64,000 nucleotides of DNA, taken from Rhizopus arrhizus (lineage: Eukaryota; Mucoromycota; Mucoromycetes; Mucorales; Rhizopodaceae). Positions within the stretch are counted from its first letter, which is position 1; each line of letters opens with the position of its first letter. The translations under genes and the position numbers were made by a program. Below the pieces are notes generated by a model, which saw nothing but the letters and a program-made list of their open reading frames with translations, was not told where the DNA came from and did not search any database. Below, in pieces: positions 10,177 to 19,632 of this stretch. The stretch is taken from contig JAKZZE010000032.1 of assembly GCA_024220505.1 (NCBI GenBank), positions 7,501 through 71,500 of the forward strand, read 5' to 3'.

Positions 10177-10533
10177 ATGAATGAAATGGTTGAATTATTA
10201 AAAGAAGATTTGGATTTGGTGTTTGTTGGAGTTAATCCTAGTTTGAATTTTATTCGTAAAGGGCATTATTTCGAAGGAAAAAGAAATAATTTTTGGAAAT
10301 TGTTGAGAACGTTTGGAAATTGGAAGAAGGAAGTTGGTATTAATGAGGTAGATAAAATGTTGTTTAGAGTTCTTTGAAGATATACAAGAGGAATTAGATG
10401 ATGTTGTTTTATTTGAAAAGAAAAATATTGGCTTTGTCAATGCTTATCCTGTAGCTACGAAATCGTCCAAGGATATACCTGTATCTTTGTTAAGGGAGTA
10501 TGGTATGCTTATGTTGGAGAAGATGAAGTGGTG
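10177..10533 (+). pseudogene. MUG/TDG-type DNA glycosylase, frameshifted and 3'-truncated
   Basis: ATG at 10177. The product begins MNEMVELLKEDLD and has the family signature VFVGVNPSLN followed by KGHYFEG...NNFWKLL, the MUG/TDG active-site loop and DNA-contact region. The frame is lost near 10355-10370. The second frame continues with EDIQEELDD and IGFVNAYPVATKSS, equivalent to the family's GIGLTNLV strand, then SLLREYGMLMLEKMKW. Coding likeness to the glycosylase, and the strong C-poverty of the strand, both stop near 10533, where the family L gene begins. The C-terminal third is missing. It would have excised U or T opposite G. It is the second such gene within 3.4 kb. Confidence 0.7.
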
Positions 10534-11987
10534 TATTCAGAATGCAACAAGAAAAGGTATCCAAACGGAATTGTTCGTTTTGGATGTCCTTCTTGTTTGG
10601 TTCACTGGGACACTATTTCTGATTTGCGGCAGCATGTTTTAGACCAGCATCTGTATAGGTAAAAATTGTTTTAAGTTAGCAAAAGAGAAAATGCAACTTA
10701 GTCACGACTGATGGATCTTTACTCATAGTCCCCAATCAAGTGTGTTGCAAACTGATAATTGTTGGATGCTAAATGGTATTGATTTATCAGCGAAATTTCA
10801 GCGTTATCGGGAGCAGGTCCAGCATATGCCCTTGACTGATTACAAGTTGCAGGATCATTTGCATGAATTTTTGTAGGTGCCTTTAGCGGTAATAATTAGT
10901 GGGGCTAAAAACTCAATTGAACGTAGGGCGATGTCTGGAATTTTGTTGTTGAAAGAAAGTGAAGATTATAGCGGTAGTTTATTGGGTTGCTTTCCCATTG
11001 TAGAGTTGAGAGTAATGTATAAGAAGATGATGGATAAATTGGGTGTTATGCCCGTGTTTAATAAACGTTTATTGAAAAAGTTAAAAAAAATACTCTTGGT
11101 ATGTAGTGAGAATAAAGATTACAAAGGGGGGGGGGAAAGACATTAATGATAGTCATGATAGCGATACGCTGCTGGTTCTTTGTGTGTGACCAAGACTAGA
11201 GTTAAATTGCTCCAATTAAGTTTGAAAGGATCGAGAGAGGAAGGACAGATATTGCGGGCGGTGGAGGCGATGTAAGTATATCTGGGGATGTGTATAGCGG
11301 ATTAGATACAGAAAAACTAAAGATAAATTGGGGATTGTAGTGTGAACAGTGCTAATGAATGCGAGATGATGCCTTTTTCAGAGCATGGCCTGTCAACATC
11401 GTACCTTCATCCGTTTTTGCATGGCTTATTATCCGATATCATGCCTTCTACCATTCCTCACTGGTAAGTCAGTTATTAGAAAGTTTTTGGCCCTGGTTGA
11501 TTGTATTTTTTGTTAGTTTGAATCTTTTGCTGCCCAACAGTGTAGCCACGGCGACGAATCGTCCTGATTACGTCGTCGATGTGTATAAACAAAACAAACA
11601 TGCTTATACTAATGGTGTAGGCGAAATGAAGTTGGCCACTGTAAGACAAGGCGATGCAGTGATTGATTTGTATCGAACCGCAATTTTTGCGAAAGAGTGT
11701 TTGGACAAGTACAATTTGGAGATGGTGATTGGTTTTCAAGCCATTGGAACCACCATCACCTTCTATGGTCTGAACCTTTTTTATGAAAAATTTTATACGT
11801 ACACGGAGCTGACAACAATTGTATTGCCGATAGAAAAAAAGGATCTTCTTCTCGTTGTAGATCAGATAAAAAAGATACACTTGATTGTCAACATTTTTTC
11901 TACAAGATGTGTGCAAGAGGGTGTAAAAAAAGATGATTTAAGAACTGAAACTCTGTCTCTTGAATTTATTAACAAAAAAAGAAAATA
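10534..11987 (+). pseudogene. Family L gene, copy L1: C2H2 finger plus PD-(D/E)XK-like domain
   Basis: The first exon encodes a C2H2-like finger (GCPSCLVHWDTISDLRQH, then DQH). A 77-nt GTAAAAA...CTCATAG intron follows, then an exon with LNGIDLSAKFQRYREQ. Next are ISGA...RRAMSGILLLKESEDYSG, LHPFLHGLLSDIMPS, and a last exon from ~11516 to 11987. The last exon has RPDYVVDVY, then GEMK, which together look like the PD...ExK catalytic signature of restriction-like nucleases, followed by YRTAIFAKECLDKY and GFQAIGTTITFYGL. Copy L2 at 38.6 kb is very similar. The 5' end is fused to the broken glycosylase, and a TAG or alternative splice near 10876 is unresolved, so I call it probably defective. The nuclease assignment is by motif only. 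Confidence 0.6.
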
Positions 11988-12111
11988 AAGAAATAGACAT
12001 AAGCATTTAGATTTTGGTGAAGATGATTCAGATTTTATATATTTTTAAGTTGCTATGGTTGTGTTTTGTACGAAAATGAAGTTTTTTAGGTAAGAGGTTC
12101 GAGTGCGCAGA

Positions 12112-12225
12112 GAAAATTTCGTTAACCTTAACGCACGTGACCTGAAATCCAACGAATTTTTGTTAACCTTAACGCACGTGACCCAAACTTCGATAAAATT
12201 TCGTTAACCTTAACGCGTACTGTAA
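12112..12225 (+). repeat. ~41-bp minisatellite with CACGTG core (three units)
   Basis: Three units each contain GTTAACCTTAACGC, mostly followed by ACGTGACC, so most units hold a palindromic CACGTG. The same array follows copy L2 at 40112-40250. It is therefore part of the duplicated L segment, perhaps a terminator or protein-binding array. Confidence 0.85.
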
Positions 12226-12463
12226 AATTTTTGGACTTTTGATGCATACGTGCTGAGCTTAGGGGGAAAACGTTTCTCAACCTGAACGTAGATGAACCTG
12301 ATTTCTCATTTACAAGGTGCAGGCAGGTAAGAACCACAGATAGTAGAGGGATAGGAAACGGTCAAGTGCAAACTGAACATTAAACTAATACTGTTTACAT
12401 AAAAAAAAAGCAAAAAAAAAATAATAATATTTAATTTGTATAGCTGAAAGTGTTCCGTAAGGA

Positions 12464-12858
12464 ACAAATTCAATGACAAGGGCTTAATCTCAGTACATCG
12501 TAGCAACAAAGGCTACTCTAGTACTTACAATACCCCGTCCATTTCATGTCGTCTGCATGCGATTTATCACTTTGATCATTTGCATTATCATCACAGGGTA
12601 GTGAATCACAGCATTTCCGCTGCAAAGCCTATCCCGCAAGTAAGGTTTTCAAGCCGAAGCTTTATTTGTACACAACTAGTACAATCAAAGCACAGTAGTA
12701 TCGCTTCCAGCATGGATTCTGACTTAGAGGCGTTCAGCCATTATCCAGCAGATGGTAGCTTCGCGGCATTGGCCTTTCAACCAGCCGCAAATACCAATTA
12801 TCTGAATGAAGGGTTCCTCTCGTACTAACTTCAATTACTGTTGCGATACCAATACCAT

Positions 12859-12913
<55 letters not shown>

Positions 12914-13766
12914 ATTAGTGGGTGAACAATCCAACACTTAATGAATTCTGCTTCATTATGATAGGAAGTGTTGTAAACATAGTTATTTTCTATATGATAT
13001 CAGTTGTATTAAAATAAACAACGATACACAAAAGATTAAACTATGATTGAACAATTCCACACTTTTCCAAATTTAGAACAATAAGATCAATATCTGTCAT
13101 CCTAGAGAGTCTAATCAATTGTCAACCCCAAAAGTAATTAGATCAAAGTTAATTGACTGGTTATTATTTCTATTGTTCAATTTCAGATGCATATATTAGA
13201 ACATCGACAAGCTTTAGCTTAATCATTGGTTCTTCAGCACGACATCGTGATCGAGTCTATCTTTTATATCTACGCTCACAAAGAATATAAATAGATGCCA
13301 ACTTTTTATCCATAAAGCGAGGCCTTTTCGCAATATAAAGAAATCTGCAATAAAGAAGGATTTTAATTTTATATTGCTGCTATTGTTTTTTTGTTTAATT
13401 TTTTTATTTAATCTTACGATTAAAACAGTTAACAATAGTATCTCAGTCAGGATAAATGCTTTCATGACTAATGATGATCCGGTAAGTAATCGTCACTCCT
13501 TATTCAGCATGCTCATATTATCACTAGCTATATTACAATCATGTCATCTTATTTGACTATGTGAAGTTAATATGAATAAAGCTTAATATAAAAATCTAAT
13601 CAAAGTATTTTATTGATCTGTGCTGGGAATAATGTTATAAATGATTCCAAGTTATGTCAGCATACTATTTAGGATCATATCCGATTCCTTTTACAAAAAT
13701 AAAATGACTATAATCTTATATATCCTTAATAGTCGCTATGAACGCTTGGCTACCACAAGCCAGTTA
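12464..13766 (-). rRNA. 25S/28S rRNA 3' fragment (copy 2), split by an insertion
   Basis: 12464-12968 matches copy 1 almost base for base, and the shared spacer extends to about 12375. At 12968 the rRNA stops inside the sequence that continues AGCCGACATCG in copy 1. It resumes at 13732 (GTCGCTATGAACGC) and ends at 13766 at the same AACTGGCTTG boundary as copy 1. The split removed 28 nt of rRNA and added 763 bp. The shared truncation point shows that the two fragments derive from one event. The 82-codon ORF at 12580-12828 is antisense to rRNA. Confidence 0.92.
12969..13731 (-). mobile_element. LTR-a-related insertion in the 25S fragment
   Basis: About 13440-13731 is the reverse complement of the first ~300 bp of LTR-a (21123 and 41692 copies), ending in CCTTAATA, the equivalent of its 5' TGTTAAGG terminus. 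The rest (12969-13440) begins TGTTG and has a TATAAATAG box but does not match the other copies well, so it may be a divergent subfamily. No target-site duplication is visible (GGAAG versus GTCGC), and 28 bp of rRNA are missing, so this is not a clean insertion. Confidence 0.6.
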
Positions 13767-14157
13767 ATATGTAGTAACCTATTCCCAACTTCCATGCGAA
13801 CTTCCTACTTTATCCTTTTTGACCTGACAATCCCTTAACTCCTGTTAGTAGTAGTCAGTTCCCGAGGACTTTACCTCCACTCTTTTTATCTTTTGTCGTT
13901 TGCGATGATCACAACCACATACAGACAGCGGCGGACAAAAAAGTTTATCAACATCCATATGTTGCAATTCTGTACCATCGCTTAATTTTTTGAACAAGAC
14001 ACATATTGCATGTATACTTGCAGGAGACTTTTGTCAGATTTATAAACACATTTGATGATGAAAAGTCGGATCGGCGTCCTTTTCTTTCTGTGGGTGCACA
14101 CAGTATCAGTCACTAAGATCAACAATAACAACCAATGGTTGAAAGTAAAGATGTAGC
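13767..14157. other. Intergenic, no gene seen
   Basis: Mixed-composition DNA between the rRNA junction and LTR-f. Short open frames only; nothing recognised. Confidence 0.5.
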
Positions 14158-14640
14158 TGTCATGTTTTGACATGTCAATAAGATACAGTCTTACCATTCT
14201 GGACTAAATCTTTACAAATGAGTTTGAATAAGGATGGATTCCAATAATTATCACTACCCTGAACAGCCAAGTTTCACTTAATATCCAGACAATTTATTGC
14301 TATCTTTACAAATGAGGTTGAATAAGAATAGGTCCTGATAATTAGCATCTGCCGTGAATAATATGTTTCAGTTTATATCTAGACAATTTATTGCTATCTT
14401 TACAAATGAGGTTGAATAAGAATAGGTCCTGGATAATTAGCATCTACCCTGAATAATATGTTTCAGTTTATATCCAGACAATTTATTGCTATCTTTACAA
14501 ATGAGGTTGAATAAGAATAGGTCCTGATAATTAGCATCTGCCGTGAATAATATGTTTCAGTTTATATCTAGACAGCTTATTACTATCATCAGCTTATACA
14601 TGTCAAATCATATCGGTCGTAACTATCTTTTGTCATCTAC
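14158..14640 (+). mobile_element. LTR-f, 3'-truncated, with four ~94-bp internal repeats
   Basis: Starts TGTCATGTTTTGACATGTCA. It contains four tandem ~94-bp units from 14206, each beginning ATCTTTACAAATGAG and ending CAATTTATTGCT or similar. It stops at GTCATCT, where the copy at 18153 continues with a TATAAATAG box and polyadenylation signal. The right edge abuts the broken exon 2 of gene A6. Confidence 0.75.
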
Positions 14641-15025
14641 AACCTGGCTTCCTCTACCGTCACCCGAATAGTCTTTTCTATGTAGCCATCCTTCTTCATA
14701 AAGGTGTCAAACTTGCACGTGCCTTTTTGATTTTAAGAAAAAAGGAAATAAAAGAAGAGCATGGGTTAGTTCAAGTCCTGCTGGTAATTTTTGGATCGCC
14801 TTCTGTTCCTTTCTTTTAAAGCATTCGCACATTACCTTGGACATAGAACATGGCTTCTTCTAAGCCATGTTTTAAAAAGAATGCGATTACTATAGGGTTA
14901 TATGACCCCAAACTATAGAAAACACCATCATATTTTACAGAGCACTGCATTCGCAGACCTCCACCGCCGTCTACGAACAATTTGGCTCTTCTTGTTACAA
15001 TCGCATGTTTTAAGATGATTGACAT
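14641..15025 (-). pseudogene. Family A gene, copy A6, truncated
   Basis: ATG at 15025. Exon 1 matches A5 (49656) at almost every residue (KLFVDGGGG, VFYSLGSYNPIVIAFF). It ends at the conserved Gly split by intron 1, and a ~110-nt intron and acceptor (AAAAAG) are preserved. Exon 2 reads CKFDTFMKKDGY...VTVEEARL and is then cut by LTR-f at 14640, losing the second half of the protein. The duplicated segment, including about 50 bp of promoter, is an inverted copy of 49590-50040. It sits just downstream of B1 on the same strand. Confidence 0.8.
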
Positions 15026-15090
15026 TGTTGCTTTACGAGAAAGAAAAAAAAAGTTGTCAGGATTTTATTTGAAGCAAAGTCTGCCATGTT

Positions 15091-16121
15091 CTATTCCCGT
15101 TCTTTCCCTTTCATCGATCGCTTGGCTCGCTTGGCACGTGGTGCATATAAAGTCGGCAGGAGCCTAACTTCTGGGCTTCCAAAAGAGCGACTGCGCTTAG
15201 CGGACGATTGTGAACCCAACTTTGATTGACTGCTTCCTTGAGTGTGTTGGGAATCCTCAACGGAAGACACGCGAAAAAAATCGAAGCTGAATTCCCTTCC
15301 GACTGAACGAGATGGGAGATCGTAGTCTGGTTCATCATTCACGTCCGTCAAACTACCACTACTGCTTTCACCTTGCCTGGATTCAGTGGCCGGAGAACGC
15401 AAGGAAGAAGGCGGGTCCGTGGGGAAGCTGGAGGCCACAGGAAGAGGAGAAGTGAGAAAGGATGGCTCGGGGGCATGGATCGAGAATTCCTCCGAAGGCA
15501 AGCGTTCCATTTCTACATCTGGTGTAGGTTGTATCTCTGATTCTTTTCAGTGAACATGGCTACGACCTGTTTGCAAATCGACGACAACATCCTCTACGGC
15601 CATCGTTTGTGAAAGAGGAGGACGATCAATAGGCCCGCTGACGACCATGTTCAGAGCACGAATAGACGGCGAAGGATTGTTTAAAATACGAATAAAGTCC
15701 AAGTTAATAGTGTCCATCACCATCATGGGAGACACGGTGGGATGATCAAAAACGTTAAACGTGTGAGTCAACAGCCCGTCCCCACGTGCAAACAAGACAA
15801 CACAGTGATCTATATCAGACTGCAAGAGGTTGATGCCTGTTTCGTTTTCCAGCCGAGTGACACTAATCATGAAAACATGTCTTGGAACTCGCAAGACAAT
15901 CGACTGTTTCCTGTAACCAAAAAAAAAAAGAAAATGGTGAGTGAAGAGATAAACAGAAGCAGAAGGGAAGATCTGATGAGGATACTTTTGATGACTGTGA
16001 GCTAACAAAATGACGCTTCTACCGTCTGCAGTCAAGTTGATCTTTTTGGAAAAAAAATATAATTTTGTAACATATAAGTCAACGACTGTGGTGGAGTATC
16101 TTCATAAATTGTGCTAGCCAT
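15091..16121 (-). pseudogene. Family B gene, copy B1, one poly-T frameshift
   Basis: ATG at 16121 (MASTIYEDTPP). After LQNYIFF, an 8-T tract needs one base more or less to reach the frame LTADGRSVILLAHSHQK. A GTATCC...GGTTACAG intron then joins KQSIVLRVPRHVFMISV, a domain with GINLLQSDIDHCVVLFARGDG and SPMMVMDTINLDF. A second intron of about 35 nt near 15575 is needed to reach the Ser/Pro-rich tail (EIQPTPDVEMERLP) that ends in KRAKRSMKGKERE at 15091. The B-domain pattern (hydrophobic strand, CVVxFxGD, P..I...L.F...xxxSP) and intron 1 match B2 and B4. Function is unknown. Confidence 0.6.
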
Positions 16122-16272
16122 GATGGTTTGGATGAAAAAAAAAGAGAAATGGCCCGGCTTGCTCTGCTTTATTTCAGTGATGGAATCAGTTATCATTTGA
16201 TTTGTTGTCAGTTTATCTTTTATTATTTCCTCACTTATCACTTCACCGCTTATCATTTCCCTCTTTTTGTTT

Positions 16273-16278
<6 letters not shown>

Positions 16279-16320
<42 letters not shown>
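16279..16320. repeat. Poly(T) tract, ~41 nt
   Basis: An uninterrupted T run. No target duplication or retroposon body is recognisable beside it. 16330-16830 is AT-rich with no gene seen. Confidence 0.9.
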
Positions 16321-16832
16321 CTTAGTGTGTTATCTCGTAAGAATAAAAAAGACTATAAAATTCAACAAGACTTAAAAAAGTTATATTTTTATTTAATATT
16401 ATTGTATCTGGTATTTATATCCTTTTCATGAAGATTCAATTAAATCCTTTTCAATATGCTTTAATTAATTATGGCTGTAGATCTAGCATGAATAAATTTT
16501 AGTATGAAGATCTGTTCCTAGTTATGCAAGTGGACTGTATAATTATTTAAGTAGATCTATTTTTCATTTATGTCTTATTGCATCAGGAGCTATATTAAAA
16601 CAACTTGTATTGAGTTAAAGGAATGGAATTAGTTATGACCGAATAATAGAGAAAAGGCTGTAATAAATCTTTGTAAAGCATTCACTACTCTGATTTCTTA
16701 TAAATTGAATATGAATCATGTTTAAAGTATGTTTGGATACGACAAGCTGGTTATATTGGTATGCCACGACCATAACTTATCTTTATTTTTAAAAACAAAA
16801 TGAAAAAAAATCCCACAAGGACAAGATGATCA

Positions 16833-17508
16833 TCATTCTTTCATGCCTTTGCCAGCGTCCTCCATTTTCAGGCCCTCTATGATCCTGTTCAAGACTTCTG
16901 GGCAAGACCCAGCCCTTTATTCCCCTCATCAACCAACAAGCGTTTTGCCTTGCTTACGCCTATATGGACGTTCAGTATTTTTCTTCTTCTTCTCGTCAAA
17001 ACCTACCCAAGGTGTGTAGCGCCTCCGTCAACTTCTCAGCGACCAACTTCTTTGGCCCCCTGGCATTCACCAACTGACCATCGTCCCAACTGTTCAACAC
17101 GTACTTCAGCACTTCCGCCTCCCTCCAAACCTCATCATACTGGCTAACTTGAAATGCCTCGTTTCCTGTCTTCCACTCTGTCAGGTTCACTGTGGCAGCA
17201 CAGCGAGAGTATCCATCTTCGTCAATCCAGTGCCGCAAACTGAATTCGCCTAAAACAAAGTCAATACTTGCCTACAATGCCACTCTCATTCTAGCGTTAT
17301 TCTCCTGACCTTCAAATTCAAACACACTGCCCTCCTTCCAGCCCTCCATCAACGCGTGGCTAGCTGCCAAGTTCCATAAATCCACCTTCAGGTAGTAGCC
17401 CTCCATCTTGGGCATCCTGATCGTGAGCTTAACTCCACCTTTCTTCGTTACCTCAAAGGTTGGAGCATTCTCGGCGATATATTGTGAGATCTTGTGTTGT
17501 GTTTTCAT
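16833..17508 (-). pseudogene. Family A gene, copy A2, with defective last exon
   Basis: ATG at 17508 (MKTQHKISQYIAEN). Exon 1 ends at 17310. The intron is 17250-17309 (60 nt, GTCAGG...GTTTTAG) and splits a Gly codon exactly as in A3, A4 and A5. Exon 2 has LRHWIDEDGYSRC and WREAEVLKYVLN. A 47-nt intron leads to VSKAKRLLVDE, where a deletion relative to A4 shifts the frame before the conserved NRIIEGLKMED end. The exon order and residues match A4 closely. An apparent stop at ~17277 lies inside intron 1 and is harmless. It is head-to-head with B2. Confidence 0.75.
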
Positions 17509-17676
17509 ATCGATAAAAAAATTCAAAAAAAAAATAAAAGGTAAAGAAGACGACAAAAAAAGGTACGAAAGATTATAAAACAGGTCGGAAACAGGATAAG
17601 AAGATTCGACAACAATTTTTTTATCATGTCATCTATCGCAGCCGCGTTCCTTCTTCCCCTCTTCCGTAAGTTTCTC
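17509..17676. promoter_or_regulatory. Divergent A2/B2 intergenic region (probable bidirectional promoter)
   Basis: About 120-170 bp separate the A2 start (minus) and the B2 start (plus). The same head-to-head spacing recurs between B3/A3 (22.3-22.4 kb) and B4/A4 (42.65-42.8 kb). A-rich and T-rich runs are present; no TATA motif is decisive. Confidence 0.5.
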
Positions 17677-18152
17677 ATGTCGATCGAATCCTCCATGATC
17701 ACTACCGTCAAGAACGGTATCATCTTTCCAAAGAATATCTACTTTGGTGATGACACAGGAGATAGCTTCTGTAGAGTTCTCTGCTTTTTCGAAAACAGGT
17801 TCCTATCTTGACGAGGATCGGATGACCTAATTTGTTAATTTTTCTTATCTTAGACCAACCACCCTACTTCTTCAAATCAACTTAACCGACTTGGTCCGCT
17901 CTTCCTTGCCTTGGAAAGAAATCTTTGACGTCTTTGAACCAGCTACTGACAATCCGATCATTGTTTCTTTCACTGGCGACATTGATTTCATGCGTACGTT
18001 TGAGGTGATGGGTACTTGCAGTACCTTACCTCGAATCATCACCACTGACCTCCACTTTGAAAAAATATACGATGATCCTCCTGCCACCCTGATCCAAAAA
18101 GCGATCATGGTAGGAGGGGATCAATACCTTCCCAAGTACGATCGGGTACACT
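17677..18152 (+). pseudogene. Family B gene, copy B2, cut by an LTR
   Basis: Start chosen at 17677 (MSIESSMITTVKN), conserved in B4; an upstream ATG at 17626 is also in frame. Exon 1 ends after CFFEN at 17798. A 55-nt intron (17799-17853, GTTCCT...ATCTTAG) falls at the same place as in B1 and B4. Exon 2 reads TTLLLQINLTDLVRSSLPW, then IIVSFTGDIDF, RIITTDLHFEKIYDD and QYLPKYDRVH, where LTR-f begins. The paralogue B4 continues into a DEEEIE acidic tail, absent here because the sequence after the LTR belongs to the B0 flank. Confidence 0.7.
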
Positions 18153-18581
18153 TGTCATGTTTTGTCATGTCAATAAGATACAGTCTTATCATTCTGGACT
18201 AAATCTTCACAAATGAGGTTGAATAAGAATAAATCCTGATAATTAGCATCTACCCTGAATAATATGTTTCAGTTTATATCTAGACAATTTATTGCTATCT
18301 TTACAAATGAGGTTGAATAAGAATAGGTCCTGGATAATTAGTAACTGCCCTGAATAATATGTTTCAGTTTATATCTAGACAGTTTATTACTATCATCAGC
18401 TTATAACATTCTTCTTATACATGTCAAATCATATCGGTCGTAACTATCTTTTGTCATCTAATCTCAGGTCTTGCTCAGCTAATATAAATAGCCTTGAAAT
18501 CTTTCTTTAATAAAAGTATTCGACTTTAGAACTATTGTTCGGTCTCGTTAATTATTCTTTGTCCTATTTTTTATACTTAAA
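18153..18581 (+). mobile_element. LTR-f, near full length, with two ~94-bp repeats
   Basis: Starts TGTCATGTTTTGTCATG and contains two of the ~94-bp units that number four in the 14158 copy. A TATAAATAG box (~18485) and an AATAAAAG signal (~18510) follow, giving a normal LTR layout. ACACT occurs at both edges (18148-18152 and 18582-18586), but the outer flanks do not match one gene, so this may be coincidence. No internal retrotransposon sequence lies beside it. Confidence 0.7.
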
Positions 18582-18639
18582 ACACTTCAGTATGGGAGTT
18601 TAAAATGTAAGAATAATGAAATGATAGAATACTGATTTA

Positions 18640-19483
18640 TTAATTTAGCAATTTATCTTTGCCCTTGCCCTTCTGTCTTTTGCTTCGCTTGGCACTGGGT
18701 TTTTTAACCTTGCCTGAGCTTGATTTGCCGGGGGATTGCTTGGAAATTTTTTTTGCAGCCATTTCTTCGATTTTGTTAGCTTCTTCCAAAGCAGGTCCAT
18801 TGCAGGTAACAATTCGCTCTTGGATGGAGAATGGCTCTCCCTCGGAGTTATTCGCTGAGTCAGATTCCTCTACGGAATAGAATGACGGTTGGGTCATCAT
18901 TTCTGAGCTGGACTCAGAAATTAAGCTCATAAGCGACGATTGTCGGTTGTATGTCGTCTGCACTGTGCCTGTTGCAAGATTAGCACGAATGGTGCCACTC
19001 TCTCCTTCGGTGGCTCGTGTAGGGCTGGCATGTAACGATATATGTTGATACTTTTCGTAAGCAGGAGGATGGCTGCTGAAGAACACGGTGATTGTAAAAC
19101 GGTCGTTTGTTTCGAGCGTGATTTGATCACGAGGGACTGCATATTGTTTTGGCAACGAATGGTAAGCATTGATTGTGCGATGATTGCCCATCAAAGAAAC
19201 AACTGCGCAGGAAGCATCTGTCACGCTGTTTGCATACTGTTCTACAACGCTGTCCAACAGTTCACAGTTCACATGAACCAGGACTGTAGCATGTCTATTT
19301 TTTTTTAAAAAAAAAGCCACTTGGTGTCGTCCCGTATTGTATATTACTTACTGTGACGGCAAATGCAGTGAAATAGTATGGTAGTTTTTATTATTGATCG
19401 ATTGGTTCTGTTTGATATGTTTAAAAAAAAAACACACCTCCTGCTATCATCGATCTCCAAGCGCTTGCGGGGACAGTGGTCAT
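18640..19483 (-). pseudogene. Family B gene, copy B0, one poly-T frameshift
   Basis: ATG at 19483 (MTTVPASAWRSMIAGGVF). A 10-T tract must lose one T to continue into FKHIKQNQS...LHLPS. A 57-nt intron (19295-19351, GTAAGT...AAAATAG) follows at the same position as in B1 and B2. Exon 2 is long and intact to 18640: ATVLVHVNCELLDSVV, CAVVSLMGNHRTI and DQITLETNDRFTITVFF, then a Ser/acidic region and a very basic end (KRSKRQKGKGKD). This is the longest B protein here. It is head-to-head with the Rep gene at 19633. Confidence 0.65.
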
Positions 19484-19632
19484 TATATGTTGCTTTGGAA
19501 ACTTAAAAAAAAGGAAAATGGAAAGAAAACAAATAACAATAAATTTAACAACAAATTTAATCTTGACCTTTCTTTTTCTGTTGGTTAGACAACAAATTTA
19601 AACTAGCCCTTTCTTTTTCTCTAAGTTTGACA
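19484..19632. promoter_or_regulatory. Divergent B0/Rep intergenic region
   Basis: The 149 bp between divergent starts hold pyrimidine-rich runs (GCCCTTTCTTTTTCT and a near copy upstream, TGACCTTTCTTTTTCT). This short direct repeat may be a promoter element. Confidence 0.4.

Noticed and set aside
2165..12828. Two identical 82-codon ORFs (2165-2413 and 12580-12828)
   Set aside because: They are antisense to 25S rRNA, a well-known source of false protein predictions.
14206..14580. Regular 94-bp repeats as a possible CRISPR array
   Set aside because: Units are head-to-tail without unique spacers, occur again in another LTR copy, and the genome is eukaryotic.
18148..18586. ACACT repeats flanking LTR-f as proof of a solo LTR in B2
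   Set aside because: The B4 paralogue continues differently after this point and the right flank belongs to the B0 region, so the 5-bp match may be chance; noted only as a possibility.
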